Position numbers and translations under genes: made by a program. Of a stretch of 64,000 nt of DNA, positions 38,669 to 51,424 are shown piece by piece (the stretch's first letter is position 1; each line of letters starts with the position of its first letter). The notes below the pieces were generated by a model, which was not told the DNA's origin, searched no databases, and saw nothing but the letters and a program-made list of their open reading frames with translations. The stretch spans positions 11,361,091 through 11,425,090 of the forward strand of contig JADWOT020000003.1 of the NCBI GenBank assembly GCA_036345935.2, read 5' to 3'. The DNA is from Taenia hydatigena (Eukaryota; Platyhelminthes; Cestoda; Cyclophyllidea; Taeniidae).

Positions 38669-38950
38669 CTATTTAATAGTCTGAAATGCACTGCAATTGT
38701 CATGACATACGTCCGAGATATGAAGATCACGTAGAGCTAGCAACTCTTGGGGTCCATTTAAGTCTCTTGATCCAATTAATTTGATTTGAGGCAGAAATCC
38801 TTTGTCAATGGTAATGCGCTTTACTGGAATTCGCCATACTACTACATTCCTGAATAAATGAGTTGATAGCATCTTGCATTCCTTGTTAAGTGAAGAAATA
38901 CTCTTTGAACTTGTAAGTTGGCGGGCATAAAGTTCATACGACAATAGCAA
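38669..38950 (-). CDS. Candidate leucine-rich exon, unknown gene
   Basis: A 93-codon frame with leucine-rich-repeat-like spacing (FLPQIKLIG, then ELLALRDLHISDV) ending in a short Cys-containing stretch. No signal peptide or clear donor/acceptor pair was found. It lies 125 bp downstream of another minus-strand frame (39075-39341) and could be the next exon of the same gene. Assignment is weak. Confidence 0.25.
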   Translation of the reverse strand: MLLSYELYARQLTSSKSISSLNKECKMLSTHLFRNVVVWRIPVKRITIDKGFLPQIKLIGSRDLNGPQELLALRDLHISDVCHDNCSAFQTIK

Positions 38951-39074
38951 AGCTTAATTATAAAGCAACCGCGTATCTGATGCGAGTAAAAAGGGTACTC
39001 CTTATCTAATGGCAGACTTCGTTTGTTTATCAGTGTTCTAATTCGTCACAGTATGACATTTTACTAAAATCTTC

Positions 39075-39341
39075 TCAGTAGTAGGCACATAATTGCAGTT
39101 GTAAGTTGAGATCAGTTTTAGAGGCAGTGTGCGTGATATCGCTTTGTCCTTTTTCCCAGTACCATGCATAAATCGGGAAATGTATACGAGTAAACTTCAC
39201 ATTGTGGGACCAAGTAGGATTTTCTAGGAAAACATAGGCAAGATTGTGCTCATCCAGACTGCACTCCGTTTCTTCATGAGGGTCCTGTTTGCCGATCACC
39301 GCTTGCGCAAAAGTGCACATAAGCGACAGCTTTATTGACAT
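39075..39341 (-). CDS. Candidate secreted protein or first exon
   Basis: An 88-codon frame opening with a plausible signal peptide (MSIKLSLMCTFAQAVIG) followed by an acidic, aromatic-rich region (ENPTWSHNVKFTRIHF, AWYWEKG). No family is recognised. It may be the 5' exon of a gene continuing into 38669-38950; a donor near the end (TTAT|GTGCC) is poor, so the link is unproven. Confidence 0.3.
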   Translation of the reverse strand: MSIKLSLMCTFAQAVIGKQDPHEETECSLDEHNLAYVFLENPTWSHNVKFTRIHFPIYAWYWEKGQSDITHTASKTDLNLQLQLCAYY

Positions 39342-40440
39342 TGTGACTTTCTTAGGCTAATTAGCCCTCAAACACGCATCAAAGAGCAATAATTACTTAG
39401 AAAATGAGATCCTTTTTCTTCGAAACAATAACGTGTCCAACGTATTTGCCCTGTGAATTATGCTGACCATCACTAATGGTTAAGGCAAGGATAAGCCATG
39501 AACACGGACAGCAACCATAATTTTTTAAAATTACGTGATAATATTTCACCTAGACTTTGCCAAATGAATGTGCACTTAGTTGCAACTAGTATACTTCCCA
39601 TCACCATCTCTTCTCCTTGCTGCAATAATAAGTGCCCTGCCCCTATAACGAACAATCCTTCATGACTGCGTTGCCACCCTTTAAATTTTTTATTCCTAAA
39701 CAACAAAAATCAGCATGCGCTGACCTAATGACCTAGTCAAACACCACATTCAGGAAAAATTTTCCCATCAAGCATTTCATGCGAAACTTAGGCATTTAGG
39801 CTCAGCGCTATGCTGCCCCGTATATTACAATTTTAGTGATCAACGCAAACAACTTCTGTTTTACGACAGAACACCAAAAAGGCAAACCAGTTTGTTACTC
39901 TGGCAGCAGATTATATGAAACGTGCGTACGATTAAACATGCTAACAATTAAACAACATAGCACTATGTTTAGTAAGGTGACTTCTATGAAAAGTGATGTA
40001 CAGCATTCACTTCAGTTGTGTCGCACAGAACTGACATTCATAATGAAGGTGTGATTATTCTAATGCTCTATGTCGTCACGGCTCAGAATATGAGTGCTCT
40101 GCAATCCACCTGCGGTCATTTATTGCAAGTAATTTGGTTATCCCTCTACCTCGTTGTGCTGGACAGCTAGACAGTCTAGAAGAACCGCTGTTATTATCCA
40201 TGACTCCTCTTCTCATATGACCTTATAATGCCCGACCATTTTATAAGCGTTTAGTTTGAAAGCTTGTGCAAGATGTCGTCGTTTGTTTGGCAAATGCCTG
40301 GCAATTCCATATTGTTGAAGGTTCGGCTAGGCCGGATTTGGCCCATTAGAAATTGACAAAACGTTGACGTAGACTTCCTGTAGTGGCTGAGTAGCGAATT
40401 CGCCAGGGTATGCAACTGCATTTATCTAGAGCCTGCAAAA
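39342..40440. other. No gene seen
   Basis: Only short chance-length frames are present. One plus-strand stretch at 40051-40165 is hydrophobic and could be a leader for the leucine-rich fragments that follow, but the joining sites are not clear. Confidence 0.35.
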
Positions 40441-41248
40441 TCCAATTTGAATAAATTTGTTTTTGGGAATCTGGGTGATAGCCTCTTGAAGGAACCGTTT
40501 CCACTTCGCCTTGGAGGTCTACATGTAAGGAGCATAGAACAACAGATATATGACACGCGTATATCTCGACTAGTAAATTTGTCCACGTTAAGCGTGGAGA
40601 AGTGTGGAATTTTATCAGTCCTCAAGACTGTAAAGTGCTTGCATCTGACTCTCCTCTGCCTGAAGGCGAATGTGATGGGGACTTGGCTGAATGTATCGAA
40701 GGATTCTACTTAGGCCAGCAGCCTTCGCTCCTTGGTCCTGTCGCAGAACAGAACTTCTTAATTACTGGAGGACCTTTGGAATCTGGAAATCCTGCAGTGT
40801 TCTTATGATAGGTCATCGATGTATTGCATGTGTATCAATATTCACAAGTAAACATGCTTTTAGCTGAGAAAAATGTGTGGCAAACCTCCTCCCTGGTGCG
40901 TTTAGTCAAACACTTGGTTGCGTTGCTAGGAATCTTCAACTGAGGAGCAATAGATTGCGCTGCATGCCTCATGCTAGCTTTCGATTCAAAAAGCTAAGGA
41001 CGCTAAGGCTTCCTAACAAGCCATGGATGGCACCTTTTCCTCCGATGGAGTGTGATGGGGGTCCCGACAGTATTTTGCTCCGCGCCTGTAATATTTCTGC
41101 AGAGTTGTGCATTTGCAAGTGGTTAGCTATGGCGGTTGCTATTTGTCTGCGTCGTGAGGTAAATGTGACGTACTTGCAGTTGAATGATATTAGAGGTACC
41201 TGCCTTGTTCTCATAAATAAGGCAGTTAAGTGCCATAAGGCAGATTAG
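40441..41248 (+). pseudogene. Leucine-rich-repeat gene fragment, frame-broken
   Basis: Two open stretches in different frames. The first (about 40447-40640) has repeat-like units ending ISRLVNLSTLSVEKCGI. The second (40877-41248) has GAFSQTL, then LQLRSNRLRCMP, FKKLRTLRLPNKPW and a Cys-rich end (AELCICKW), the order expected of extracellular repeats followed by a C-terminal cap, as in Slit-type proteins. Between them a third frame (40602-40808) carries a Cys/Asp-rich stretch (PLPEGECDGDLAE). No donor/acceptor pairs join the pieces cleanly, so I call it a decayed gene. A genuine spliced gene with unusual sites is possible. Confidence 0.42.
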
Positions 41249-44200
41249 AAGATGGAGCTAAAGTTGTTTTGACGCAGAAGTTAAAGTTCTGTTAACTGTT
41301 TGGAGTGATGAGTGGGCTCATGAAGTGGTCGAGTCTGCGGTACACGATAATTTGGCCAATGCTTTCATAGCTTTGTAGTTGCAGCTTGAGTCCAGAGCAG
41401 CAATTTTGCAGATGAGATGGTGAACTTTTTATCAGTACAACATGGGATATTTCGAAATTTGTTAACGTACATTTCCTAATGACCAGTGTCAGACATTGTG
41501 TGCTTAGCCTCCGGTCTCCTAAGAGCCAGTGATGGTGTCTTGTGAGGTCGTCGATTGAAAGAGTTCATTTCATGATTGCACGCTCTGCAATTTTGAGGTG
41601 GTGTGGGGGTCTAATTTGGGGAGAAAGAGGAGGTACACTTTAAGTAATTTGACAGGTGTCCAACATCAGACCATCCACTCACGCATCTGCAGCACACACA
41701 GCCAGGAGCTGATTGCTGCTTCCCTTAGATCTCCCTCAGCTACCCCATACTGCCTCGCTCCACCGCCTTGTTGACCCAGTCAGTGAAACAGGCGAAGATG
41801 AATTTAGTCTTCATCAGGATCACATCCACGATGGTCGAATTCGACTCAAAGTTATAATTAGTCAGAAAATAAATTCACTTTACTGGGCGCAAGCCTATAA
41901 TTGACTACCCTGAGAGAAGCCAAATACTTCTGCACCATCTTTTTCTCGACAATTACGTGCCCTTATTAGGAAGAGGGAAAAACTATTGCACACATTAACA
42001 GCAAGCAATTTCCCACTCACTTTAGCATTCTCCGCCCAAATCAAACGTAGCTTCCTCAATCAAATGAGCCTTCGAGGTGGTTAACTTATTTTGCAAATGC
42101 AAAGGTTTTCCTGACCATTCTTCCTGCTTCAGTGACAGATATCACGTGCGTTTAGTTTGTAAATTCTAGCCAAGTCAGCGAGTGGGACGACGTATTACTG
42201 GCTCCAAAGAACTAGGGAACCGAGTCAAAGTCGACTGGATCCGAGGCAGTTTATATGATATGGAACAAATCACCTCTTTCCAGCCTCATAAACACGGCCA
42301 ATTCTAAACTCTAATCTCTTGTTTACCCACCTACATGAAAAATCACAATTAAGGCGATCTTAAAACACGCGATCAATCCGAGGGAATTGTCAAATAAATT
42401 ATGACACTTACCGAATAAACAGATGAGAAGAATCGACGTGTTACTAAGTACGTTAGAAGTCAACTGTTGAGTTCATGTTTGAGGCCACGACTCATGTTTT
42501 GATGGATATTGATAAACAAAGGAAGCGAACAGAACAAGGAAGCACAATTTGACGGATAGAGACGAAATAGGTGGATACAGGGAAGCAGACATAGCGAGAA
42601 GGGCAAAGGGTGACATGCCCACCTGCAGCTCCCTCAACCTTGTCCTAATCTCCGCGGTGTTGGCATGTGCCCAGTTAAGGCTCCACCCATTTCCTCGACT
42701 TCAACCTTTCAGCCAAGGGAGCAGCCTGAAGGGTAGCAATACAGTCAATACGCTCGCGATGGCTGTCTCCGCCTTCTAAGACACCTGCAGTGCTCTGTCG
42801 ACCAGCTCGAGCTGCTAGCAGCGCGGCATGAATCACATCAATGCTGCTTCGTGAACCACCAGCGCAATGCCCGTTGACGGTGGAGCTATCGTTGATTTTG
42901 ACTGCTTTAGAGCAGAACAGACGCCCATTTTAATGATCCACATTAATAGCCACTGTTGCTTACCAATGATGTACTGATTCCAAATTGCATTATTTAAAGG
43001 GGACGCGTAATCGTTGTTTAAAATTAAGAGACTTCCTAAATGCGATACCCTTGAGTGACTTATGAGCATCTGAATCAAACCGTTTGGATCACTGCTGCCT
43101 ACACTTCTTTTCCAAACACTATACGATATGGTTTGGAATAAAGCTGCCTTTTGCTTTAGCCTCAGAGCCGAGTCGCACAACATCCGGTGGAGAGTATCGC
43201 ATCAATACCGGTGTATGTACTTCTGCAAGCCATAACAACTGACAACAACAACATCAGGCATTGTTAAGGTAGAATAATGAAATGATCAATGCAGGCGCCT
43301 CTTCTGATTTATCTACGACTCTAAGTGATGCATACATCATTTTTAACTTCAAGTTGGCCATTAATATAAGATGGTCTAACAGTCAGATCTAGCCTGCTCA
43401 TTAAAATCAGTTCCTTTTCTTTTAATTTGAATCAAATTTAATCCCATTGCTGCATCGACTTTGGGAAAACGCTCATGGAGTGTAATAATAACTGAATATC
43501 GATAAAAATACTCCAACAAAAAACACTTGCTAAGGAAACTGCGACAAGATGTATCGATGCACCAGTCTGCGTTATAAAACCATTTTAAATCGTTTGATCT
43601 TTCAAACACTCTGCCTTTGAGTTACCAGTTCTACAACCAGAGAATGGTCTTCTTGCTTCGTTTGGGCTGTAGCATTACTCGGTTCTGAGCAGTACAGAGT
43701 CAGTGTCCTTCCCTCTAACATTTCTGCTCCAATCACCCACCAATTGTCAGGAGACACAATAAATGGTTTTGACTTCGGCTAGATTGACAGATGCTTGCTA
43801 GGAAGTAGAGGGAATGTGCAGCGCTTAGGTTATGGGATCAACCTTGCCCTGAACGTCAACCGCTAATGCATTTGTGCACATACTCCATCATAGGGACTGT
43901 CAACCTTTTCAATCGTACGATGTTTGCTACTGGAGGTCACTTTCGGTACCAGCTGAAGGAGAATTACTGGCCTTACTTGATTTTATTGAAAGACATGAGA
44001 GGGTGAAAAGGTGACAAAGTGATGGTTGTAAGAGTCTCCGATGATTTTCTCCATCAACCTGGGCGACACCTGTATCATTATTAACACCGGATCTATTAAT
44101 CACCTCACGACTTATCGAATTATATCACTCGGCTTAACTAAGACAATATGCAGAAGTTGACAGGAACTACTGACACAACTTTGTGCTACAAGTCTATCGA

Positions 44201-45260
44201 TTTACAAACCCACTGAGAGACAGCTGATGGGCTTAATAATAATAATGATTGGACAATGATAAAATATTACTTTAACTGAAAAGTGTGGAAGTAACTGGGG
44301 TAGAGAAACGTAGACGCATCAGTTGGCATTAGAAAGCAGCTGAGTGAAGATGAGTAAATGCCTTGCATTTTTTGCTAGTTTGAACTAATAAGGCTTATTA
44401 ATGATGTATAAATATAAAAAGAGACTACGTAGCAGTTGACCTATCTGCTTAAACTTGTGCTCAACGACCGTAGCACTCGAGCCTCTGTAGTTTACACATT
44501 CGCTGCAAGCGTGGCATCCAACTCATTATAGTGGCCAATTGAGCCACTTGTACATTGCTAATCTGTGGAATATATATAGCCTATGCATGTGGAATGCATA
44601 TGCTTTTAAATGATGTATACAATTGCAACAAGCAAGCACTTGTGTGTTTGTATGACAGCGAGTCTTCAGCTTGTGGCAACTTGCATACAATTCAAGCCGT
44701 ATCGTGATTAATTAAAGGAAGAGCGCACTACATCAGATAGGCTGCAAGGAAGCGTAGTTAGTTCGTTATCGATGAAATATATGCAGAATAATTAATGCAG
44801 CAGCATAAATTCGTGGTCTGGCTTCCACTCTACCTTCAATTACTAAGTACCACGATATTATTGCTGAATGGCACCCACAACTGTTGAAACTTACTGATAC
44901 TTAGAAGGGATATGAGATTCTACTCTGTTTATCACACTTAGCCAAATGCGACCAAACATTTAATCAGTCACTTAAACAGGAACGTGGTCATGAGGTGACG
45001 AATTCGAGCCTAGAAATCACATTTAAATATGAATGCTGAGAGAAAGAACCACACAGCGGAATGAGAGTTGCCTTTTCGTCACACCCCTTGATAGGACCGC
45101 TGCAGCATTTTAATGGCACAGACAGTGATTTCATGTGCATATCTGCGCGTTAGTGATAGGCGTGGATAGACGCGGGTTGATGTAAGGAACTATAGCCACT
45201 AGAACAGCAACCGTCCAGCAAGTAGGATGTTTCATCTGAACTCAAAGTTAGTAAAGGTAA
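41249..45260. other. No supported gene
   Basis: Only ordinary-length frames are present, such as 42833-43183 (minus, 116 codons), none with a recognisable family, leader or splice support. The frame at 41713-41904 follows a fair acceptor (CCCTTAG) but has no continuation. No repeats were seen. Confidence 0.4.
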
Positions 45261-45264
45261 CAGA

Positions 45265-46065
45265 ATGGTGTCATATGGGTTCACAAACAAGTCTCCCCTA
45301 TTTCAGCAAATTAATATGGCAGGACCGCTTGCCCACAATGGGTGAAGTGTAGTTCTATAAAACATTCAACTGCAAAAAATCGCATTGCTCCATGCGAGGT
45401 AGCTATTAGCAACGACGGAAAACATTTTCACTAACAGATTTAGATCGCACGAAGTTATATAAATGAAAGGCAGGGAAGGTAACTGTGGGTTAACATGTCG
45501 GCAAATCTAGCTTAACTTCATACACACTCATATGCGTGATCATCTGTTTCCTTAAGGAATCAAGTTAAACTCCTCTAATTACACGGCCTTTGATGAAGAG
45601 CCGTATGGTACTATAAATTTGCTGGGGAGGAGAAGATGTTCTTTGGGTAATAAAAGCATACCCGACTCAGCGCGTCTGCTAATGGAGTTAACAAATTTGG
45701 TGTCATGTGAGTTCGTGAACAGGGTTCCCCTATTTCGGCGAATTAATATGGCAGGATCGCTAAGCTCATAATGGGTGAAATGTAGTTCTATAGATCTTTC
45801 AACAGCGAAAATCGTATTTCTTAATGCTAGATTGTCATTAGGAATTATGAAAAGCACTGCCACCAACAGTTTCAGATGGCACGACGGATTATAAAGGGAA
45901 GGAAATTGTAGGTTAAGTGCCAGTAGATCTAGCTGAACTTTATTCACGCTCATATGTTTAATCATCTGCTTATTTCAAAAAAATTAAGTCAAGATTCTCC
46001 AAGTAAACGGACTTTGATGTGAGGACGCATAGAATTTTAAATTTGCTGAGGAACAGAAGATATCC
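45265..46065. repeat. Tandem duplication, two diverged units of about 430 bp
   Basis: Unit 1 (about 45265-45650) and unit 2 (about 45697-46065) align in order: TGGTGTCATRTG, CCCCTATTTC, AATTAATATGGCAGGA, TGTAGTTCTAT, CACTCATATG/CGCTCATATG, AATTTGCTG. Each contains small indels. On the minus strand unit 2 is open for 128 codons (45579-45965), while the same frame in unit 1 is interrupted by stops. Nothing recognisable is encoded. No terminal repeats suggest a transposon. Confidence 0.6.
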
Positions 46066-46309
46066 TGCCTATCCCCATTGGTCATTGACAGAACACTTAC
46101 AAGTCGAGTTGTAAAAAACTAGGGAAGAAAATCTGTTTTAACCTCTCCATGTGCACACCATGGAAGTGCCCACCAATGCATAGCCAATGCTCTTATCAAT
46201 CTATTTAGGGACAAACGCCTTTCCGCTCAGTAGCTGATTTATCATTCTTTCCAACAGCTGCTTAGTCATTCATTCTTTAGCCAATCATTGATGCTTCCAA
46301 TCAACAATC

Positions 46310-46640
46310 TTGTGTGGCGGTCCGCATAAGGGTTACTATCACGTTCACGGGGGCAGAGTCAGTATGCCAGTTAGTCAAACACTTGGTAGACCTGCTTCCG
46401 GCAGGCGGCCGCCTTCCCTCTCCTTCCGGTCAATACCGGGCCGGCATTCCAGCACAGAAGACAAGTAGACCAGTGCTCCAGCATCCGCAAGCTCGGCCGA
46501 TGCACGTGACCCAATGGAAACTGCGAACCTACCCGCGCCGACCTCGTCTTCGCTCTGGCTTATAATTTGTCCCGTTTGCCACTTCCACTCATTTCCAAAG
46601 CCATCAACCAGCCAACCCAACAAGGCGCAATTCTATCTTG
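46310..46640. other. GC-rich, CpG-containing patch
   Basis: Base composition jumps above the surroundings (GGCAGGCGGCCGCC, CGGGCCGGC, TCGGCCGATGC). Open frames run through it on both strands (83 codons plus, 82 codons minus), as expected of GC-rich DNA, so neither is called. It could be a promoter-first-exon region or foreign DNA. Confidence 0.4.
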
Positions 46641-49100
46641 TAATGCACTGCTTTCAGCTTTCAGTCAGCACCTGTCACACTGAGGCACACTTTCAATGGC
46701 TACACTGCAGCCTTACCAATGCAGACATTTCATTGGCTTGCCACCGCTAACGCCTTTGACTATTGGTTCCCCATTTCCCGTGATGTATCATGGCGACGGC
46801 TGAATCCCTCTCATTCGAGACGAGTGTGCGTGTCCTGTAAGACGAGTAAGTACTTGCATTTATCTTGAAAATCTAAAAATATGACGTTATCTTGTAGTAG
46901 TGGTGGGGATTGGTTAGTCGGATTGATAATAAAAGTAACTATTTTCAGCACATCATACGAAGTTTGACTATGTCAATGGTTCGTTATTCAAGGATAATCG
47001 AATTTCCTTTCCTCAAAAACAGCTGCCGACCTCTAGTCCATTGTGGTGAATGCTTGCATAAAGTACTGCGTTCTGATCACGGTAGTTTGGGGTTCCTGTA
47101 GTGGGTTTAAGAGGATCCGAACTCCTACATAAAGAAACACCGCATGTCATTGCCTTCATTTTAAGCCCCTTCGTTGTCTTTTGGCATGAAGCAAAGTGTT
47201 AAAAGAGAATTAGCCGAGAGGGGTTTTATAAGGCAAGGCGAGCATGTTTGGTCCAGTAGAAGCAGTCATCTACGTGACTATGATATGGCAATTTTTATTC
47301 GTGGGGGGAGGGTTAAGGAAAATACTTTGGTTCTGATAGGAGTAAATAGGCGGATTCTCATTGATCACTTGTCTTTTTAAATAAAGTGCTTTTAGGAGTC
47401 GTTGGACAATGGGTCAGATAACACTGTATTTGATGCTCCATACTTCCAGAAGTGATCCCACTACAGATGTCTTTAGACTCATGATGCTCTACTTTACGAT
47501 CTATTGAGCTATGAGCTCTTCGATAATCTCCTACTTAAAAACATTTGGATGGTCGATCTCAACGGGAATCTAGTCAAGCTGATGTGATGACCATCACGAA
47601 GGTCTTTCTTGAGGTTACTGTCTTTAACAGCTACGAACGATAGTAATTATGCAAGTGGCGCATTAGTAATGCTATACGCCATTTAAGCATTCAATGAAAT
47701 GACTTCCAAAGGTCTGCTATCAACGTGACGCCTCGATTTTTTACAAGCAGTGACTTAATTTATGAAGTAGTGCTATTGGCAACGAGCAGATCAGCAATGC
47801 CTTTAACGAACCGCTGAAGGCGGACGATCTCATTTGAAAATTTGTATCAACCACCTTCACTCCCTCATGCATTCACGTGTCAGTGCTTATGCGCCTGTAC
47901 GCCTAACTTCAGGCATTCGTACCTGTAAAATATGGATAGCTGCCAGAAGACAACTCACCATTCTTTGCTCGAACAACCAAAACTTATAACTGGGTCGACT
48001 TCGTTTTACTGGTTTACGCAATCGGTCCTTGTGAGTCGTTAAATTCACACATCTGCATCGACATTTTGACTCGGTCGCGTTTGTACCATATCACCCATTC
48101 GTGTTTTGGCAGTTGGGCCGCTAAAGTACGTGAATATCAAAGCATTGCTTGGCACACGCTGAATATAATTGACATGTTGAAATTATCATTCATGAGTGCA
48201 ATGCTCTTGAATGTTGTCAAAGTACACATGAGCCGTTTATAGCAGCGTAAAATGAGGTGCTGCTTGTCGAGCATTTAACCGAGCAAGATTGACTTTGTAC
48301 AGCCTTTCCAGTTGTGAATGCGATGAGAAGCATGGGGTGGTGAAGAGTTAACTAGTCAATGGTTTGCAGTGACGGTTGCTCATGTACATGCCAGACCGCT
48401 GCCAAGGAGGGTGGATGTGCGGAAGTCAGTCAGAGTAGGGGCACAAAGTGTCGCAATAGATGGAAGGGAGAAAGATTAGTGCAATCAATGTTCTATGAGC
48501 ACCATATTCGGTTTAGCTTGAGATAGTGCCGACGAGAATTGGTGCGGTGGTGTAATGCAGTCTGCGAGATAATGGGATGAAAGGTAGAGATCAACGAAGA
48601 TCTAAATCTGTTTAGAAGAATAATTTGTCCTTGGCTAAGGTGCGCTCGTCATAGTAGTATTATAGTACATCCCTGTCGCTCAACCATCTACTCACGCAGA
48701 CCTCTAGTGCTGGACTGTTATTGAAGGAGCAAGGAAATTAGTGTATTGTTCTTCGATGGGTCCTTCAGATCCATGGTAGAATGATGGCTATAAAGGATTA
48801 AAAAGAGAGGATAAGTCACGAGAAGATTGCAATGGCACGGGCTACATCCACGTCGACTTATCATTGACGCAGCAAATGACAGCCCGAATAAATCCGAAGC
48901 GCAGCAGCAAAAAATCCTAAGTTCTTGGTCAGACCAGCGGAACGTTTTCCATCTTAGAGAAGGGAACTGGTGAGTACAATAGTACAATAGTAATTTAAGA
49001 GTCAATCGTTTCGTTTTATTGGATACTTTGGTAAACGGATTATAAGCCACTTTTAATGAGGGAGAAAGAAGACGAAACACTATGGCTGGTGACGTACAAC
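46641..49100. other. No supported gene
   Basis: No recognisable exon. The part at 48.3-48.6 kb is purine-rich on the plus strand. The minus frame 48718-49131 (137 codons) enters the inverted-repeat arm and its reading is not shared by the other arm, so it is not called. Confidence 0.4.
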
Positions 49101-50080
49101 GACATACAGTGGGACGTGGTTCCACTTGCATCGCTTAAAGCAATCAATTAAGGTAATATTATAACCGTTGAGCATCCGCTTTCGCCCCCATAATTATCGC
49201 CGAAAACTACACAACAAACTTATTAGCCATGGATTCACTCTTCACTCGGGTTTCAGCCTCACCACCAACCATCACACTGTAAACGGTGCTGCTGTAACCA
49301 CTCCCACCGTACCACTCATCGAATTTCCACCCACCTCAAAAGTCACTTTACCGCATTATCACTCATTTTACTCCCTTCATACAAACTCTGACTTCAAAGG
49401 CCAAAACGTTCTGCTTTTCTTATGCGGATGTATTAAATTGCATTGTTAAAATAGCCTCCCAGTGTCGTTCCATATAAGTAATTTAGCCTATCCACTGTAT
49501 GAGGGTAGAATTGAAACACAAAATCGAAAGTGGAAGCAGTCGAAATGCATGTCGAGGTATGCTGATTAGTAGGTGATTATTCTCTGCTCTAATTCACAGT
49601 GGTAGCTGCAGCCTTAAGCTGTGCAAAATTGATGCGTAGCTCCCCATTGCTGCCCGAAGATAAGGTGAGATAAGAAAAACATTCATATAAGTGCAGAGTT
49701 TGCATGTTTGACTGGTGGCTTTGGTTGTGGTCACTTGGGTAGCCGTATTGGCTTCACCAGGTAGGCTGGTCCCAAACACAGTGCAGCATTCGCAGAACTC
49801 CTGGAATGCATGCCGCACCCATCCATTACCTTCCTGATCGACTGAGAGGTAAAATCCCAGTAGTTGGACTTGCAATGCTCTACGGGATATTCCAAGTCAT
49901 TTGCCAACCATTTATTCGAAATAGGCGTGTACATGTCGCAAAGTGAGCAAATGAAAAAGCATTTGCCTTTGATGCCGACTTGTGATCTCACAGTGCGCCT
50001 CATTGCCGACCTATTCGTGTCAACTAACCGATCGGTTGATAAGAATATCTGCTACGAAGTCGTCGCGCATTGGTTACCAG
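49101..50080. repeat. Left arm of a 0.95-kb inverted repeat
   Basis: Pairs with 55224-56147 read on the opposite strand, about 90% alike through most of its length with a few indels. Sample shared stretches are GCATCCGCTTTCGCC, CACTGTAAACGGTGCTGCTG and GATAAGAATATCTGCT. The arm contains the 3' half of a gene plus about 500 bp of 3' flank. No terminal inverted repeats or target-site duplication were seen, so a gene duplication in opposite orientation is likelier than a foldback element. Confidence 0.75.
49594..50023 (-). CDS. Inverted-repeat gene Y, left copy: Cys-rich secreted protein, 3' exons (partial)
   Basis: Proposed exons 49830-50023, 49713-49800 and 49594-49649, all in phase, give about 112 residues of a C-terminal half. 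The first exon has four Cys and three Trp/Tyr-rich patches (KCFFICSLCDMYTPI, VEHCKSNYWDF). The second starts EFCECC and runs into a Thr-rich stalk (ATQVTTTKAT). The last ends MGSYASILHSLRLQLPL, a hydrophobic tail of GPI type. The intron between the first two exons would be only 29 nt (GTAATGG...TTCCAG). Without splicing, the second frame still stays open to the same stop. No family is recognised, and the 5' exon with its leader was not found to the right of 50023. The right-arm copy has stops in the equivalent of the first exon, so the intact frame here is a real difference. Confidence 0.45.
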
Positions 50081-51374
50081 GTTGGCTAATTCAAACGCAT
50101 TTAAGCAGTCACACAATGGATTTCCATGCAGGAAATAATGTAAACCAACTTTGTGGTGTGTGTGCAGGACGGTCGCAAGTGTAGCATCATATGGTGACAT
50201 GTTGTGTTAGTTTTGCTGAAAATGTTGACGAAAAGGCGAGATGCAATGTGGGCAGACGAGAGGACGTCCAACCACCAGCACAAAGCCACGAGACGCCGAT
50301 TGATTTTTCCATGTGACTGGTTGGATGTCGTGGTCTTCTTCACTCGCCTTCATAATCTACACAATTCGACTGTCGCGATGACCTACACCGAGTCTACCAC
50401 AGTCATTGTTTCTTGCCTCATTTTGGCCCCCGAATTATCTCTCTGCCTCATTTGGATCATCCTCATTACTATTTATGCTGTTTGTTGACAAACTGTGCGC
50501 ACCTCTGCGACATCTTCCCCAAATCTTCATTCGCCTCCACGTAGGGAACCGTCAGCATCCTCACGAGAACTCAGCCTTTGTAGGGGTGAGTTGCGAACAA
50601 TTCTGTAATAAATCGCATAATATATGAAGTAGTCAAGTATTTGCTGAAGTCGAATTAAGCCTCAAATACTTACTTACTTATTATTCCAATCATCAGTATG
50701 CGCTTGGCACAGAAGCAGTCCCTTTCATGTTGTCTCAAGCATCTCCGGTGATTGGACATAAGAATTGAGCGCACGAGTAACATTGTCTGACAGACCAGAA
50801 GTCGTGGGAATGGATCGCTACCCTGTTATTAGGCGATTGTAATGTGAGAGAAGCGTGCGCTGGCTCTAGTCACCATTGCAATATGCTCGATGTGAAGACT
50901 GCTAAATGGAGATCTTGATAGCGTCCCCTCCGTGTGGACGAGACTGACGACATTCGTCACCCCGATGAAGGGAGCGGGTGTGCGCAGAAGAAGAGAAGCA
51001 GATGACGCAGACAACGCAGGTGTTCTCCAATACATTTAGGGTACTTCATAGGGATGGGTGCGTGTGTATGTCTTCAAGTGCACTGCTGAACTTGTGCAAC
51101 TTAGACACGGTAGACAGTAGAAATCCTCCCATGGTAAGATGACCATGCGAAGTGTGGATGTACATGCCTTTGAAGATGTGCACAAGTGAGGCCAGTTAAT
51201 AATCGCCTGCACGATGTGTCTTGCATAGCGTAGTTGTCAATGCTGCGAAAAGTAGACCCTATCTGATTAAACAAGTAGAGCCTGACATTGGCGGCATAGT
51301 AGTTTGCTGTATGGGATGATGCAGAATGAGGAATCTGCTTGTCATTATAGACGGTAGGGAAGTTTGTTGCACAG
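50081..51374. other. No supported gene (inside the inverted-repeat spacer)
   Basis: The 5' part of gene Y may lie here on the minus strand. Open minus frames at 50101-50343 and 50829-51035 have no splice connection that I can support. Confidence 0.35.
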
Positions 51375-51393
51375 ACGAGTGGATGCGAATGAG

Positions 51394-51424
<31 letters not shown>

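Noticed and set aside
49168..49449. 93-codon plus frame in the left inverted-repeat arm
   Set aside because: The equivalent in the right arm has an internal deletion and is not maintained, and it lies in the 3' flank of gene Y.
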